Positions 28,174 to 36,488 of a stretch of DNA of 64,000 bases are shown here, piece by piece. Within the stretch, counting starts at the first letter, position 1; each line of letters opens with the position of its first letter. The stretch comes from Methylomonas sp. Lineage in GTDB: Bacteria; Pseudomonadota; Gammaproteobacteria; Methylococcales; Methylomonadaceae. A model generated the notes under the pieces. That model was not told the origin of the DNA and did not search any database. It saw nothing but the letters and a program-made list of their open reading frames with translations. Made by a program: the position numbers and the translations under genes. Location: positions 28,016 through 92,015 of the forward strand of contig PESC01000038.1 in the NCBI GenBank assembly GCA_002929135.1, written 5' to 3'.

Positions 28174-29673
28174 TCAAAAGCAGCAGGTATCCGCCATATT
28201 GACGAGCCTGTTCCGCGCTGATTGGGTTTCGCCATGCGGTGTTTCGGTGTACAGAATAATCATCAGCTCAGGCGAGGCATTACCCGTCAACCGTTTTAAA
28301 AGCTGCAAGCCTTTGATGTAGTAACGATTGATGGTGTCGATTCCACCGATTCGATACCAGCGCCAGACCAGTATGTCGCGGGTGTCACTGCTCAGAATCG
28401 TCTCTTCGATGCGCCGGGGGCCACCGTCGCCCTGTACATGGGTAGCTTCGCTTCGGATGATATGCCATACCGGATGCTTCTGCGGTACCAGATAGTTCTG
28501 CGAATTGACCAGCTCGCCACCTTGCGACTCATCACCAAAATTTGCAATGTAGACAGCACTTTTCGTGGTGTCGTCAACAACGAAAAAATGTACATCCGCC
28601 ATGACACCCTTGAATGATGGCTTCCATCCCCAGTCTGGCGCGACCGGGGATGCCGTTTGCAAACGCGCGGCAAAGTCACCTGGAATTTCGGCCTGAATGG
28701 CCTGCAAACCGCGCAACTGCGAAGACAGCACCGGCCAGGCTGCAATCGCCAGCGCCAGGCAAATCACTGACTGCCAACGCAAGTTGCTGCGAATAGCGAC
28801 GCCGTGTTCGATCGCAGGCGTTGATGGCGTGCTGTCGATAGTTGGTGAGTCCTGCCAAAACGATCCGATGTAAAACAACAGCAGCATCACGAAGCCAAAA
28901 AACACCCAGCCGTAAATGATGTGATCGACGCCGGTTGCCAATTTCATATCACTCCAATGACCGATCATGACGATCATGTAAGCCCTCAGGCCGTTAGCGA
29001 AAATCGGCAACAAAAACGCAATCAGCATGAACACTGCACGCTTGATGTAGCTTTGGTAGTTGAGATAGGCATAAACGGTTCCAAGCGTGAACGAGGCAAT
29101 CAGGTAGCGCAGACCGCTGCACCCTTCCACCACCGACCATTCGCCGGAAGATAGCGTGAGGAAGGTGCCTTCCTGGTAAACGCTGATGCCGGTCAGACGC
29201 AACATTGTCACGATGAAAGCCGAGGTATAGTTCATCAGGTAAGGAACGAATTCCTCGCCGAAAGGCACCATCAAAAACAGAAAAAGCAAGGGAAACAGTA
29301 TGCTGGAGGTAACACGATTCCCCAGCACCGTCCAAACAGCACAGACCAGGATTCCCACCACCGCCCATTGCCGGATAACAAGAACCGACACCAGATCGGC
29401 AGATAACCAGAGCAAACCGAGTCCTAACAAACAAATGAAGGCCAATCCGCTGAATGATGCCGACAAGTCTCGATAATCAGCCTGCTTGCGCCAAATCAAC
29501 CAAGCACTCGTCGGGGCAACAAGATAGCCATGAGCAAATGTTTCGGAGCGCTCCCAGATGCCCACAATCGATAGCCAGGTTTCTTGAAATACCAGCAAGC
29601 ACACGCACACAACCAAAACCAGCGCCAACGATGGCATGCGCCAATGTGCCGGTATCGTCATTACGTTCTGCAT
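28174..29673 (-). CDS. xrtA: Exosortase A fused to EpsI-like domain
   Basis: Inner-membrane sorting peptidase that cleaves PEP-CTERM tails, about 499 aa. The N-terminal 300 residues hold about eight helices with the catalytic Cys in VVEGCSGLRYLIAS, Arg in FANGLRAYMIVMIGHW and His in GVDHIIYGWVFFG. The C-terminal 200 residues are a soluble EpsI-type domain (GWKPSFKGVMADVHFFV, ETILSSDTRDILVWRWYRIGG), a fusion known for this family. The start at 29673 is set by AAGGAG seven bases upstream; the ORF track begins 14 codons too early. It is divergent from the glycan genes, with an 87-bp gap. Typical PEP-CTERM substrates are not in this window. Confidence 0.93.
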   Translation of the reverse strand: MQNVMTIPAHWRMPSLALVLVVCVCLLVFQETWLSIVGIWERSETFAHGYLVAPTSAWLIWRKQADYRDLSASFSGLAFICLLGLGLLWLSADLVSVLVIRQWAVVGILVCAVWTVLGNRVTSSILFPLLFLFLMVPFGEEFVPYLMNYTSAFIVTMLRLTGISVYQEGTFLTLSSGEWSVVEGCSGLRYLIASFTLGTVYAYLNYQSYIKRAVFMLIAFLLPIFANGLRAYMIVMIGHWSDMKLATGVDHIIYGWVFFGFVMLLLFYIGSFWQDSPTIDSTPSTPAIEHGVAIRSNLRWQSVICLALAIAAWPVLSSQLRGLQAIQAEIPGDFAARLQTASPVAPDWGWKPSFKGVMADVHFFVVDDTTKSAVYIANFGDESQGGELVNSQNYLVPQKHPVWHIIRSEATHVQGDGGPRRIEETILSSDTRDILVWRWYRIGGIDTINRYYIKGLQLLKRLTGNASPELMIILYTETPHGETQSARNRLVNMADTCCF

Positions 29674-29760
29674 TTTTTTGCTCCTTAGAACAATGTGGTA
29701 ATGGTAAACATGCACTATGATAGACCCATAGCAAAATCAACTTCCCTTTCCAGCGTCGCC

Positions 29761-30705
29761 ATGAAAATCAGTGCGGTCATACCGGCATACAATAGTGCGA
29801 AGTTCATAGAAGCTGCCGTGCGCAGCGTACAGGCACAGACCGTGCCGGTTGATGAAATTATCATCATTGATGATGGCTCGACCGACAACACCGCCGAAAT
29901 TGTAGCTGGATTACCCGGGAACATCATTTTCCACAAACAAACCAACCAAGGGCCATCTGCTGCCCGGAACAAAGGCATAGAGCTGGCATCGGGTGATTGG
30001 ATTGCTTTTTTGGATGCTGATGATCAGTGGATGCCGGAAAAAACATCCCAGCAACTTGAAACATTAGCCGCTCATCCCTTATTACACTTGATTGCCGGAG
30101 ACATGGCGGAAATTGATGCCCAAAATCATGTCATCGTTCCTTCCGTTCTCGACAAACACAGCCTGCTCACAGAATTTGAACAATTGGACGGGCAACCAAT
30201 ACCCAATGCACTATCCCGTTTGGTCAAAAAAAACTTCATTCCAACCGGCACCGTGCTCGCCAAACGACAAAGCCTGATCGAAGCCGGATCATTCAATTCA
30301 GAAATCAGGTTTGGTGAGGATTTGGAATTGTGGGCAAGAATTGCCGCACATCACCCAATTTCCTGTCTGTCGGTAGTTTTAATGTTGCGCCGACAACACG
30401 GTAACAATGCTACCCAGGCTTCCGGAGCCATGCTCATTGATTTAACCAAAGTCATGGAATCACTTCGCAGACAAACACCTGTCCAATTATTGCAACAGGG
30501 TATCAACCCCGACATAATGGCCGCCGACAGCTACTGGACGCTCGGATACTGGTATTTTGCTTCTGGTGATTTGAAAAATGCCCAAAACTCTTTTCATGAA
30601 AGCCTACGCTTGCACTGGAGCCTACGTTCAGCACTGTATTTCGCAGCCTCTTTTCTTCCACATCCGCTCATTGAAACAATACGAACTGTAAAACAAAAAT
30701 GCTAA
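29761..30705 (+). CDS. Family 2 glycosyltransferase
   Basis: Cytoplasmic GT-A enzyme of about 314 aa, the first gene of the rightward glycan locus. It starts ISAVIPAYNSAKFIEAAVRS, with the nucleotide-binding IIIIDDGSTDNT and the DxD-like FLDADDQWMP. A conserved EDLELWARIA segment follows near residue 190. The ATG at 29761 immediately precedes the conserved strand; the ORF track's earlier start is not needed. The donor and acceptor sugars cannot be inferred. Confidence 0.9.
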   Translation: MKISAVIPAYNSAKFIEAAVRSVQAQTVPVDEIIIIDDGSTDNTAEIVAGLPGNIIFHKQTNQGPSAARNKGIELASGDWIAFLDADDQWMPEKTSQQLETLAAHPLLHLIAGDMAEIDAQNHVIVPSVLDKHSLLTEFEQLDGQPIPNALSRLVKKNFIPTGTVLAKRQSLIEAGSFNSEIRFGEDLELWARIAAHHPISCLSVVLMLRRQHGNNATQASGAMLIDLTKVMESLRRQTPVQLLQQGINPDIMAADSYWTLGYWYFASGDLKNAQNSFHESLRLHWSLRSALYFAASFLPHPLIETIRTVKQKC

Positions 30706-30763
30706 TGTTGCCCCGTGAATATTTGATGAACAACGCCGCACTACCAAAATAGCAGCCGAAACC

Positions 30764-31993
30764 ATGACTTCATTCGACAAGCCCAAGAACATCCTCTATG
30801 TGGAAAATGGCATAGGCTACGGTGGCGCAATCATTTGTCTACGCCATCTGGTGACAAATCTTGATCGAAGCAAATACGCACCCTTAGTCGTCACCGGTCG
30901 TACTAGTCCGCAATACCAAGATATTGCACAAGAAGCCCCCTGGAAACACATTCCTGATCGCCTGATAGATGTGGTTGGAATGCAAAAATATTTAACCAAT
31001 CAAGCATGGCCAGACAAATTACCGGGTCTTCGGTTTATCGGACAACAAATCCTTGCTCGTCTTGACGATATTTGCAACTTCCTGCCGTTCTTTCTTCGCC
31101 TGCTATGGACTGCATGGCGCTTCAAAACCGACTTGATTCACGCCAACAATGAACCGCTATGTAACCGTGCCGCGCTGCTAGTTGCCAAATGTCTTAGGAT
31201 TCCAAGCGTATGCCATGTCAGAGGCAGCCAAAAAGGATCCTTGTCAATGCGCTGGGCTTATTCTCTACCGGATCATTTTGTGTCGGTTTCCAACTGGGTG
31301 TCAGATAGCATGCAGCAGAAACTAAATATCCCAAAAGACAAAATTAGTGTCGTTTATGACGGCATCGCATTAGAAAAACTCGACATTAACGCAGATGGTC
31401 AAGTATTTAGGGAACAGTTCAATATTCCTGGTGATGCATTCGTGGTTGGCCTTGTCGGACTATTGATCCCGTGGAAAGGACAATATCTATTTCTCGATTC
31501 AGCTAAGATTCTGAAGGATAAAATACCTAACTTGAAAATGGCCATCATAGGTGGAACACCAGACGACTGCATCGATTATGAGCAGCATCTCAAAAACAGG
31601 GTAACCGATGAAAACCTCAAGAATATTGTGATTTTCACTGGCCACCAGTCTGGCATGGATCGTATCTATAATGCATTGGATATCGTAACATCGGCCTCAA
31701 CCAGTCCGGAGCCTCTGGGCACGATGGTAATTGAATGCATGGCAATGGGACGATTATTATTAGGTCCAAATCATGGAGGAACAGCGGAAATGGTAACTCA
31801 CCAAACAACAGGACTGCTGTTTCAACCAAATTCAGCTGAAGACCTGGCTGAAAAAATTCTCAAAGTACATCAAGACAAGACAATAATAAAAACACTAGGC
31901 AAAACAGCCAGGGAAGAGGCTTTCATGAAATTTGACATTAACCACCACACAGGTGAAATACAAAAAATTTACCAAGCAATCATAAATGCGTGA
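30764..31993 (+). CDS. Family 4 glycosyltransferase
   Basis: GT-B retaining glycosyltransferase, 409 aa. The N-terminal part has ENGIGYGGAIICLRHLV, a glycine-rich acceptor loop. The C-terminal donor domain begins VGLVGLLIPWKGQYLFLDSA and contains the family motif with Glu residues in SPEPLGTMVIECMAMG and the following GGTAEMVTHQTTGLLF. It lies 58 bp after the GT2 gene on the same strand. Its sugar is unknown. From the end of this gene rightward the DNA becomes clearly AT-rich. Confidence 0.9.
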   Translation: MTSFDKPKNILYVENGIGYGGAIICLRHLVTNLDRSKYAPLVVTGRTSPQYQDIAQEAPWKHIPDRLIDVVGMQKYLTNQAWPDKLPGLRFIGQQILARLDDICNFLPFFLRLLWTAWRFKTDLIHANNEPLCNRAALLVAKCLRIPSVCHVRGSQKGSLSMRWAYSLPDHFVSVSNWVSDSMQQKLNIPKDKISVVYDGIALEKLDINADGQVFREQFNIPGDAFVVGLVGLLIPWKGQYLFLDSAKILKDKIPNLKMAIIGGTPDDCIDYEQHLKNRVTDENLKNIVIFTGHQSGMDRIYNALDIVTSASTSPEPLGTMVIECMAMGRLLLGPNHGGTAEMVTHQTTGLLFQPNSAEDLAEKILKVHQDKTIIKTLGKTAREEAFMKFDINHHTGEIQKIYQAIINA

Positions 31994-32047
31994 AAACACA
32001 TAGTGACTGCAAAAATAAACCCTAAATGACATGACTGGCCAGCAAAA

Positions 32048-33019
32048 ATGAAAAACCTGATTCCATGGAGCCTTAGAGGCATAGGCCCTTTTCTGAACAC
32101 TTATGGGGATGGATTTTTTTTTAAATCCATTCAAAAAACCAGACCCATAGCCGTGAATCCCGACGCACCTACGGCTATTCATTCCGCAGTACCTCACCGC
32201 TATCTGAATGCATATCTGTTTGCCATAAAATCATTTCTTCGTTTTCACCATGATGTAGCTGTCATCGTGCATGACGATGGCTCTTTAAGATCGGAAGATT
32301 ACCGAATTATTGCACACCACATTCAAGGCGTTAAAATAATATCGAGACAACAAGCGAATGAAACATTCAGAAATAAGATACAAAATGACTTCCTAAATCA
32401 AGTACGCACGAGCTACACCAGCTACTTGAAACTCTTTGATTCCACTTTATTTTCTGAAGGCAAAAGAATTGTAATCCTGGATACTGACACATTATTTATA
32501 AAAAAACCCCAACAAATAATTGACTGGTGTATCAACGGAGGCCAACCCTGGTTTCATGCAGCACCCATAGGTTCATGGAAAGTAAAACCATCAGCAATTG
32601 CGGAGCATGCGCGTTTACAAGACACGCATATTCAAACACTCATTTCAGATAATCTCGTCGATATCAACCGTGAGCTGAATACCCAATATCGTATGGAACA
32701 AGGTTTTTGCTCAGGATTCATCGGCTATGAAGCAGACACAATAAAATTTGCTGATCTGCATAAGCTATTCACCCTGCTACACAACAAGTTCGGCGATAAA
32801 ATTTTTCTTTGGGGGGCAGAGCAAACCGTACACGGATTGATATTGTGTGGAAAAAATGCTGTTAAATTACCGATTGAAGACTACTTTGTATTTACCCAAG
32901 GAAATGCATCAACTGCTGAAAATGGGGTTTTTATTCATTTCGTAGGCGAAAACAGATTTTATAAGTTTATATACCCCAAAATGGCTAGTAAAATATTGAG
33001 CGAGTTGCCATCAACATGA
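32048..33019 (+). CDS. GT-A-like glycosyltransferase, paralogue 1
   Basis: 323 aa. The likely nucleotide-sugar site is VILDTDTLFIKKPQQIIDW, a DxD motif after a beta strand. Other conserved parts are NAYLFAIKSFLRFHHD, VIVHDDGSL and EQGFCSGFIGYEAD. It shares this whole layout with the gene at 33690 (AIKSFLRF, QDDGSLTANDK, ADSDIIFMKKPDEIIDW, DYCSGLIGF), so the two are paralogues. No signal peptide is present. The exact family is not recognised, so the enzyme class rests on fold-like motifs. The stop overlaps the next gene by ATGA. A run of nine T occurs at codons 23-25. Confidence 0.7.
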   Translation: MKNLIPWSLRGIGPFLNTYGDGFFFKSIQKTRPIAVNPDAPTAIHSAVPHRYLNAYLFAIKSFLRFHHDVAVIVHDDGSLRSEDYRIIAHHIQGVKIISRQQANETFRNKIQNDFLNQVRTSYTSYLKLFDSTLFSEGKRIVILDTDTLFIKKPQQIIDWCINGGQPWFHAAPIGSWKVKPSAIAEHARLQDTHIQTLISDNLVDINRELNTQYRMEQGFCSGFIGYEADTIKFADLHKLFTLLHNKFGDKIFLWGAEQTVHGLILCGKNAVKLPIEDYFVFTQGNASTAENGVFIHFVGENRFYKFIYPKMASKILSELPST

Positions 33020-33603
33020 AACGCATACAACATATTATGATCGGCGCATTGACCGTGATTTCCTTGGAAGCACATGCTGACTATCCTCAGACAGACTTGG
33101 ATTTCATGCTGCTGCCGCCGTACTGCAAAATAAAGTTGGCCGCCGCCGAGCATGGTGCAGATGCTGAAATTTTAAGGCAACAGGAATACTGGGCGAGGAA
33201 GTTAGGGGAAGGTTATGGCCATATACACCATTATTGCGAAGGCCTCCATGCCTTAAATAGAGCTTATTACCTGAAGGAGCCTTTCAAATCGAGAGAACTA
33301 AAAACAACTATTGGCGGCGTAAACTATGTGCTAAAAAACGCACAGAAGAACTTTTCGTTAATGCCTGATCTACATACAACAAAAGCCCAGGCGTATGTTT
33401 TGATGAATCAGCCACAAGATGCCATAAACGAACTCAATATTGCAATAGAAAAAAACCCAAAATATAGCCCTGCTTATTATCATCTATCGAGAATCTATCT
33501 TGACCAAAAAAAGAAAACTGAGGCTATAGAAATACTAAAACAAGGAATAAGTCATAATCCAGAATCAAAACTACTAACAAAAAAACTTGACAAAATAAAA
33601 TAA
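33016..33603 (+). CDS. Secreted TPR protein of the glycan locus
   Basis: 195 aa, overlapping the preceding gene by ATGA, so translationally coupled to it. A signal peptide (MIGALTVISLEAHA) precedes the mature part. A conserved-looking region follows: LPPYCKIKLAA, then GHIHHYCEGLHALNRAYY, with paired His and Cys residues. The last 80 residues are two or three TPR units (TTKAQAYVLMNQPQDAINEL; AYYHLSRIYLDQKKKTEAIEI). TPR proteins often act as assembly scaffolds in polysaccharide export, but no specific role is shown. It stands between two paralogous transferase genes. Confidence 0.75.
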   Translation: MKRIQHIMIGALTVISLEAHADYPQTDLDFMLLPPYCKIKLAAAEHGADAEILRQQEYWARKLGEGYGHIHHYCEGLHALNRAYYLKEPFKSRELKTTIGGVNYVLKNAQKNFSLMPDLHTTKAQAYVLMNQPQDAINELNIAIEKNPKYSPAYYHLSRIYLDQKKKTEAIEILKQGISHNPESKLLTKKLDKIK

Positions 33604-33641
33604 CACAAAGCAATGCTTTATTACCCACTGATTCGATATTA

Positions 33642-33651
33642 CCCCCCCCCC
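33642..33651 (+). repeat. Ten-C homopolymer tract
   Basis: A run of ten C residues in the 86-bp gap before the second transferase paralogue (start 33690). In AT-rich DNA such a run stands out and could slip during replication, changing promoter spacing or mRNA leader. Confidence 0.8.
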
Positions 33652-33689
33652 TTAAGCCAGCATGAATAGGCAATAATCACTAAACTGCG

Positions 33690-34574
33690 ATGAAAAAATA
33701 CATTCCATGGCGATTTCAAAGCAAAACAAACCTGTTAAACTCATGCAGCAACTTTATTTTTAGAAAAGTACTCAACACCCCCCCCATATACTGTGACCCG
33801 AATAGTGCATGTTGTTATTGCACAGTAACATGCCATCGTGACGTAGCTATTGCCATACTGGCTATAAAATCCTTTCTGCGCTTTTTCAATCAAATCAGTG
33901 TAGAGATTCAAGATGATGGCAGCCTAACCGCTAATGACAAAAGCTTATTCGAAAAACATATTCCAGGATGTCGACTACATTCAAGAGAATCGACAGACAA
34001 GATAATCCAGCCCCTTATAAGCCATGACCTTTTTAAGGCCAGGAAGAAAGACCCCAGCATGCTGAAACTGATAGACAGCAATATACTGTTTAATAAAAAA
34101 AGAATAGTAGCTGACTCTGACATTATCTTTATGAAAAAACCTGACGAAATAATTGACTGGCTACGCATAAAAAAACCGACGCAATCTTTTTACCATGAGG
34201 TCAATGAAGCCAACAAATTATTTGCCAATAAAATAAATTTTATAAACTCTCAATTAGGCACAAATATACAAAAACTGGACTACTGCTCTGGGCTTATAGG
34301 ATTTAATAAGTCGATACCTATTGATGAAATTGAAAAAACATTTAAATGCCTTTCAAGCATTAGTAACGTATGGGGATTGGAACAGAATATATTTGCTTTT
34401 CTTCTCAAGGAAAAGTCGATGAAGTTACCGCCCCAGCATTACTTGGCAATAATCAAAGAAACCGCATCAGATATTTTACGTGAAGCTAAAATGATACACT
34501 TTGTTGGAAAATTTAAGCACAAACAGTATCTAAACTGTGGCAACTTGGTGATTTCCGAACTTGGTAATCTATAA
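33690..34574 (+). CDS. GT-A-like glycosyltransferase, paralogue 2
   Basis: 294 aa, a divergent copy of the gene at 32048. Shared landmarks are the opening KKYIPWRF (compare KNLIPWSL), AILAIKSFLRFF, QDDGSLTANDKSLF, VADSDIIFMKKPDEIIDWL and LDYCSGLIGFNK. The DxD motif is kept as DSD. An eight-C run at codons 30-32 (TPP region) lies inside the reading frame, and a ten-C run lies upstream, so frame switching by slippage is possible. The next gene starts 77 bp downstream. Substrate unknown. Confidence 0.7.
   Translation: MKKYIPWRFQSKTNLLNSCSNFIFRKVLNTPPIYCDPNSACCYCTVTCHRDVAIAILAIKSFLRFFNQISVEIQDDGSLTANDKSLFEKHIPGCRLHSRESTDKIIQPLISHDLFKARKKDPSMLKLIDSNILFNKKRIVADSDIIFMKKPDEIIDWLRIKKPTQSFYHEVNEANKLFANKINFINSQLGTNIQKLDYCSGLIGFNKSIPIDEIEKTFKCLSSISNVWGLEQNIFAFLLKEKSMKLPPQHYLAIIKETASDILREAKMIHFVGKFKHKQYLNCGNLVISELGNL
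33778..33785 (+). repeat. Eight-C homopolymer inside transferase paralogue 2
   Basis: Run of eight C within codons 30-32 of the gene at 33690. Loss or gain of one base would shift the frame near the N-terminus. Confidence 0.8.
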
Positions 34575-34651
34575 AACATGACTGTAAAAAGCAATGAAAA
34601 CAGGACTAGATAGCTCAGAAAAAATAAACCCATGAAAACTAAAATACATAT

Positions 34652-35578
34652 ATGCCATTGAAAACAGCTCTGAAAAAAATAAGGCCTATATTTATCCCTG
34701 CACTGAGAATAATTATAAGGTATTCTCCTTTTGAAAGTATAAAAAGCATAGCATGGAAAAACATCATAGAGCCATTTTTTGAATTTTCAAAATACTCATA
34801 TATAGCAAGCACGGTGTTCGATCAGACTATCTCGGGAAACACACAAGATCAAATCCAGCGATATATCTATTACTTTGGAGTATGGGAACCTAATTTAACA
34901 ACCTTTATAAAGAACAGATTAAAGGAAGATGATGTTTTCATTGATGTAGGCGCTAATATAGGTTATTTTTCTCTCCTAGCCTCGACATTAGTAGGTAGAA
35001 CAGGAAAAGTTATAGCAATAGAGGCGTCCCCTAAAATATACACGCTACTTGGCCATAATATAAATAGAAACCAATGCTCTAATGTCTCTGCGCTGAATAT
35101 AGCGGTTTCTGATAAAGAAGAAATCCTTAAAGTGTTTACTTCCCCAGACAGCAATATAGGGCAAACATCAGTGCTACCAAACCTAGATTTCACATACGAA
35201 TGCGACATATCGGCAAAACCCTTGAGTTCAATAGTCAATGTAGATGACTTCAAAAAAGCTAGATTGATAAAAATCGATGTTGAAGGCGCGGAGTGGTCTG
35301 TCCTATCAGGCTTGATTCCAATGTTGGAACATGCCAGAAGCGATATCGAAATTATTGTTGAGCTATCGCCTGATAGACTCAAAGATACAGACATGAGTGT
35401 TGAAAAAATAATATTGAATTTTAAAGAACTTGGATTCAACCCTTACAGGATAAAGAACGACTATTCAGCGCAAAGCTACATAACATGGAAAAAACTGGAA
35501 CATCCAGAAAGAGTTTCATCGAAAGTAATCACTAAGACAGATATAGTTTTTTCGAAAGAGGATTCTGAATTAATATAA
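34652..35578 (+). CDS. FkbM-family methyltransferase
   Basis: SAM-dependent methyltransferase, 308 aa. The SAM-binding motif is VFIDVGANIGYFSLLAS, followed by VIAIEASPKIYTLL and the later LIKIDVEGAEWSVLSGL, all characteristic of FkbM proteins. It probably O-methylates a sugar of the glycan. It stands directly before the Wzm/Wzt exporter genes. In ABC-exported O-antigens a methyl cap at the non-reducing end stops growth and is read by the Wzt tail, so this gene is a candidate capping enzyme, an inference from order only. Confidence 0.88.
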   Translation: MPLKTALKKIRPIFIPALRIIIRYSPFESIKSIAWKNIIEPFFEFSKYSYIASTVFDQTISGNTQDQIQRYIYYFGVWEPNLTTFIKNRLKEDDVFIDVGANIGYFSLLASTLVGRTGKVIAIEASPKIYTLLGHNINRNQCSNVSALNIAVSDKEEILKVFTSPDSNIGQTSVLPNLDFTYECDISAKPLSSIVNVDDFKKARLIKIDVEGAEWSVLSGLIPMLEHARSDIEIIVELSPDRLKDTDMSVEKIILNFKELGFNPYRIKNDYSAQSYITWKKLEHPERVSSKVITKTDIVFSKEDSELI

Positions 35579-35637
35579 ACGAAATTGAGTGAAATAAAAC
35601 ATCTTTTGCTTAACAACACCAGGCAAAATAAAATCTT

Positions 35638-36456
35638 ATGTCAGAAATAATAAAAAATTTTTTTAAGTATAGAGAGTTGATTGCAGCCCTCGCTTGGAAA
35701 AATATCGTAATCCGCTACAAACAAGCCTACTTAGGTATTCTATGGGCCGTCCTGAAACCGCTAATGCTGCTAATGATGTTTGTTCTCGTAAAAAGCTTCG
35801 TCGGCATACAAACCGATGGTTTTCCTTATCCCCTGCTGACATTTGCTGCGTTAATGCCATGGGTGTTTTTTCAGGAGTCTGTGTCAGAAGGCGTTAACAG
35901 CGTTACATCTAATGCGGCATTGATAAAAAAGATATACTTTCCTAGAGAAGTGTTTCCTTTGACCGCCATGGTAACAAAATTAGTTGAACTAATTGTTAGC
36001 TTTTTTATTCTGGCTATCATGATGATTTATTACAAAGTCATTCCTACCGTACACCTGCTATGGCTACCGTTACTGGTTCTATACAGCATGATTGTGGCTT
36101 TAACCATCAGTTTTTTTGGTGCAGCAATGAACGTTTACTATCGAGACATTGGGCAGGCTGTACCTATTGCTCTTTCACTAATGATGTACGCATCGCCTGT
36201 TATTTATCCTTTGAGTCTTGTACAAAAAAAATTACTGATAGAACAATCTTCCGGAGTATGGTCAGAAAAATTATATACGCTATACACCATCAACCCTTTG
36301 GTTGGAATTATTGATGGCTTTCAGCATGCGCTAATAAAAGGTATTGAACCTGATTTGGCTACGTTATATCCAGGCTTAATAATTACATTGATCACCCTAC
36401 CTTTTAGCTACTGGTTTTTTAAACGTGCGGAAAACTGGTTCGCAGATGTTATCTAA
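35638..36456 (+). CDS. wzm: Polysaccharide ABC exporter permease
   Basis: ABC-2 type inner-membrane permease, 272 aa with about six helices. Typical family features are the opening RELIAALAWKNIVIRYKQAYLGILWAVLKPL, the helix LMLLMMFVLVKSF, and the conserved region FPREVFPLTAMVTKLVE. With the ATPase encoded 32 bp downstream it would export a lipid-linked glycan to the periplasm. This is the O-antigen or capsule ABC route, not the Wzx/Wzy route more usual next to xrtA. Confidence 0.93.
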   Translation: MSEIIKNFFKYRELIAALAWKNIVIRYKQAYLGILWAVLKPLMLLMMFVLVKSFVGIQTDGFPYPLLTFAALMPWVFFQESVSEGVNSVTSNAALIKKIYFPREVFPLTAMVTKLVELIVSFFILAIMMIYYKVIPTVHLLWLPLLVLYSMIVALTISFFGAAMNVYYRDIGQAVPIALSLMMYASPVIYPLSLVQKKLLIEQSSGVWSEKLYTLYTINPLVGIIDGFQHALIKGIEPDLATLYPGLIITLITLPFSYWFFKRAENWFADVI

Positions 36457-36488
36457 TTTTTTAAGTATTAAATGTATAATATAGCCCC

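Noticed and set aside
32114-32122. Nine-T run in transferase paralogue 1 as a phase-variation tract
   Set aside because: T runs of this length recur in the AT-rich region, for example in the phosphatase-like gene, so on its own it is not significant.
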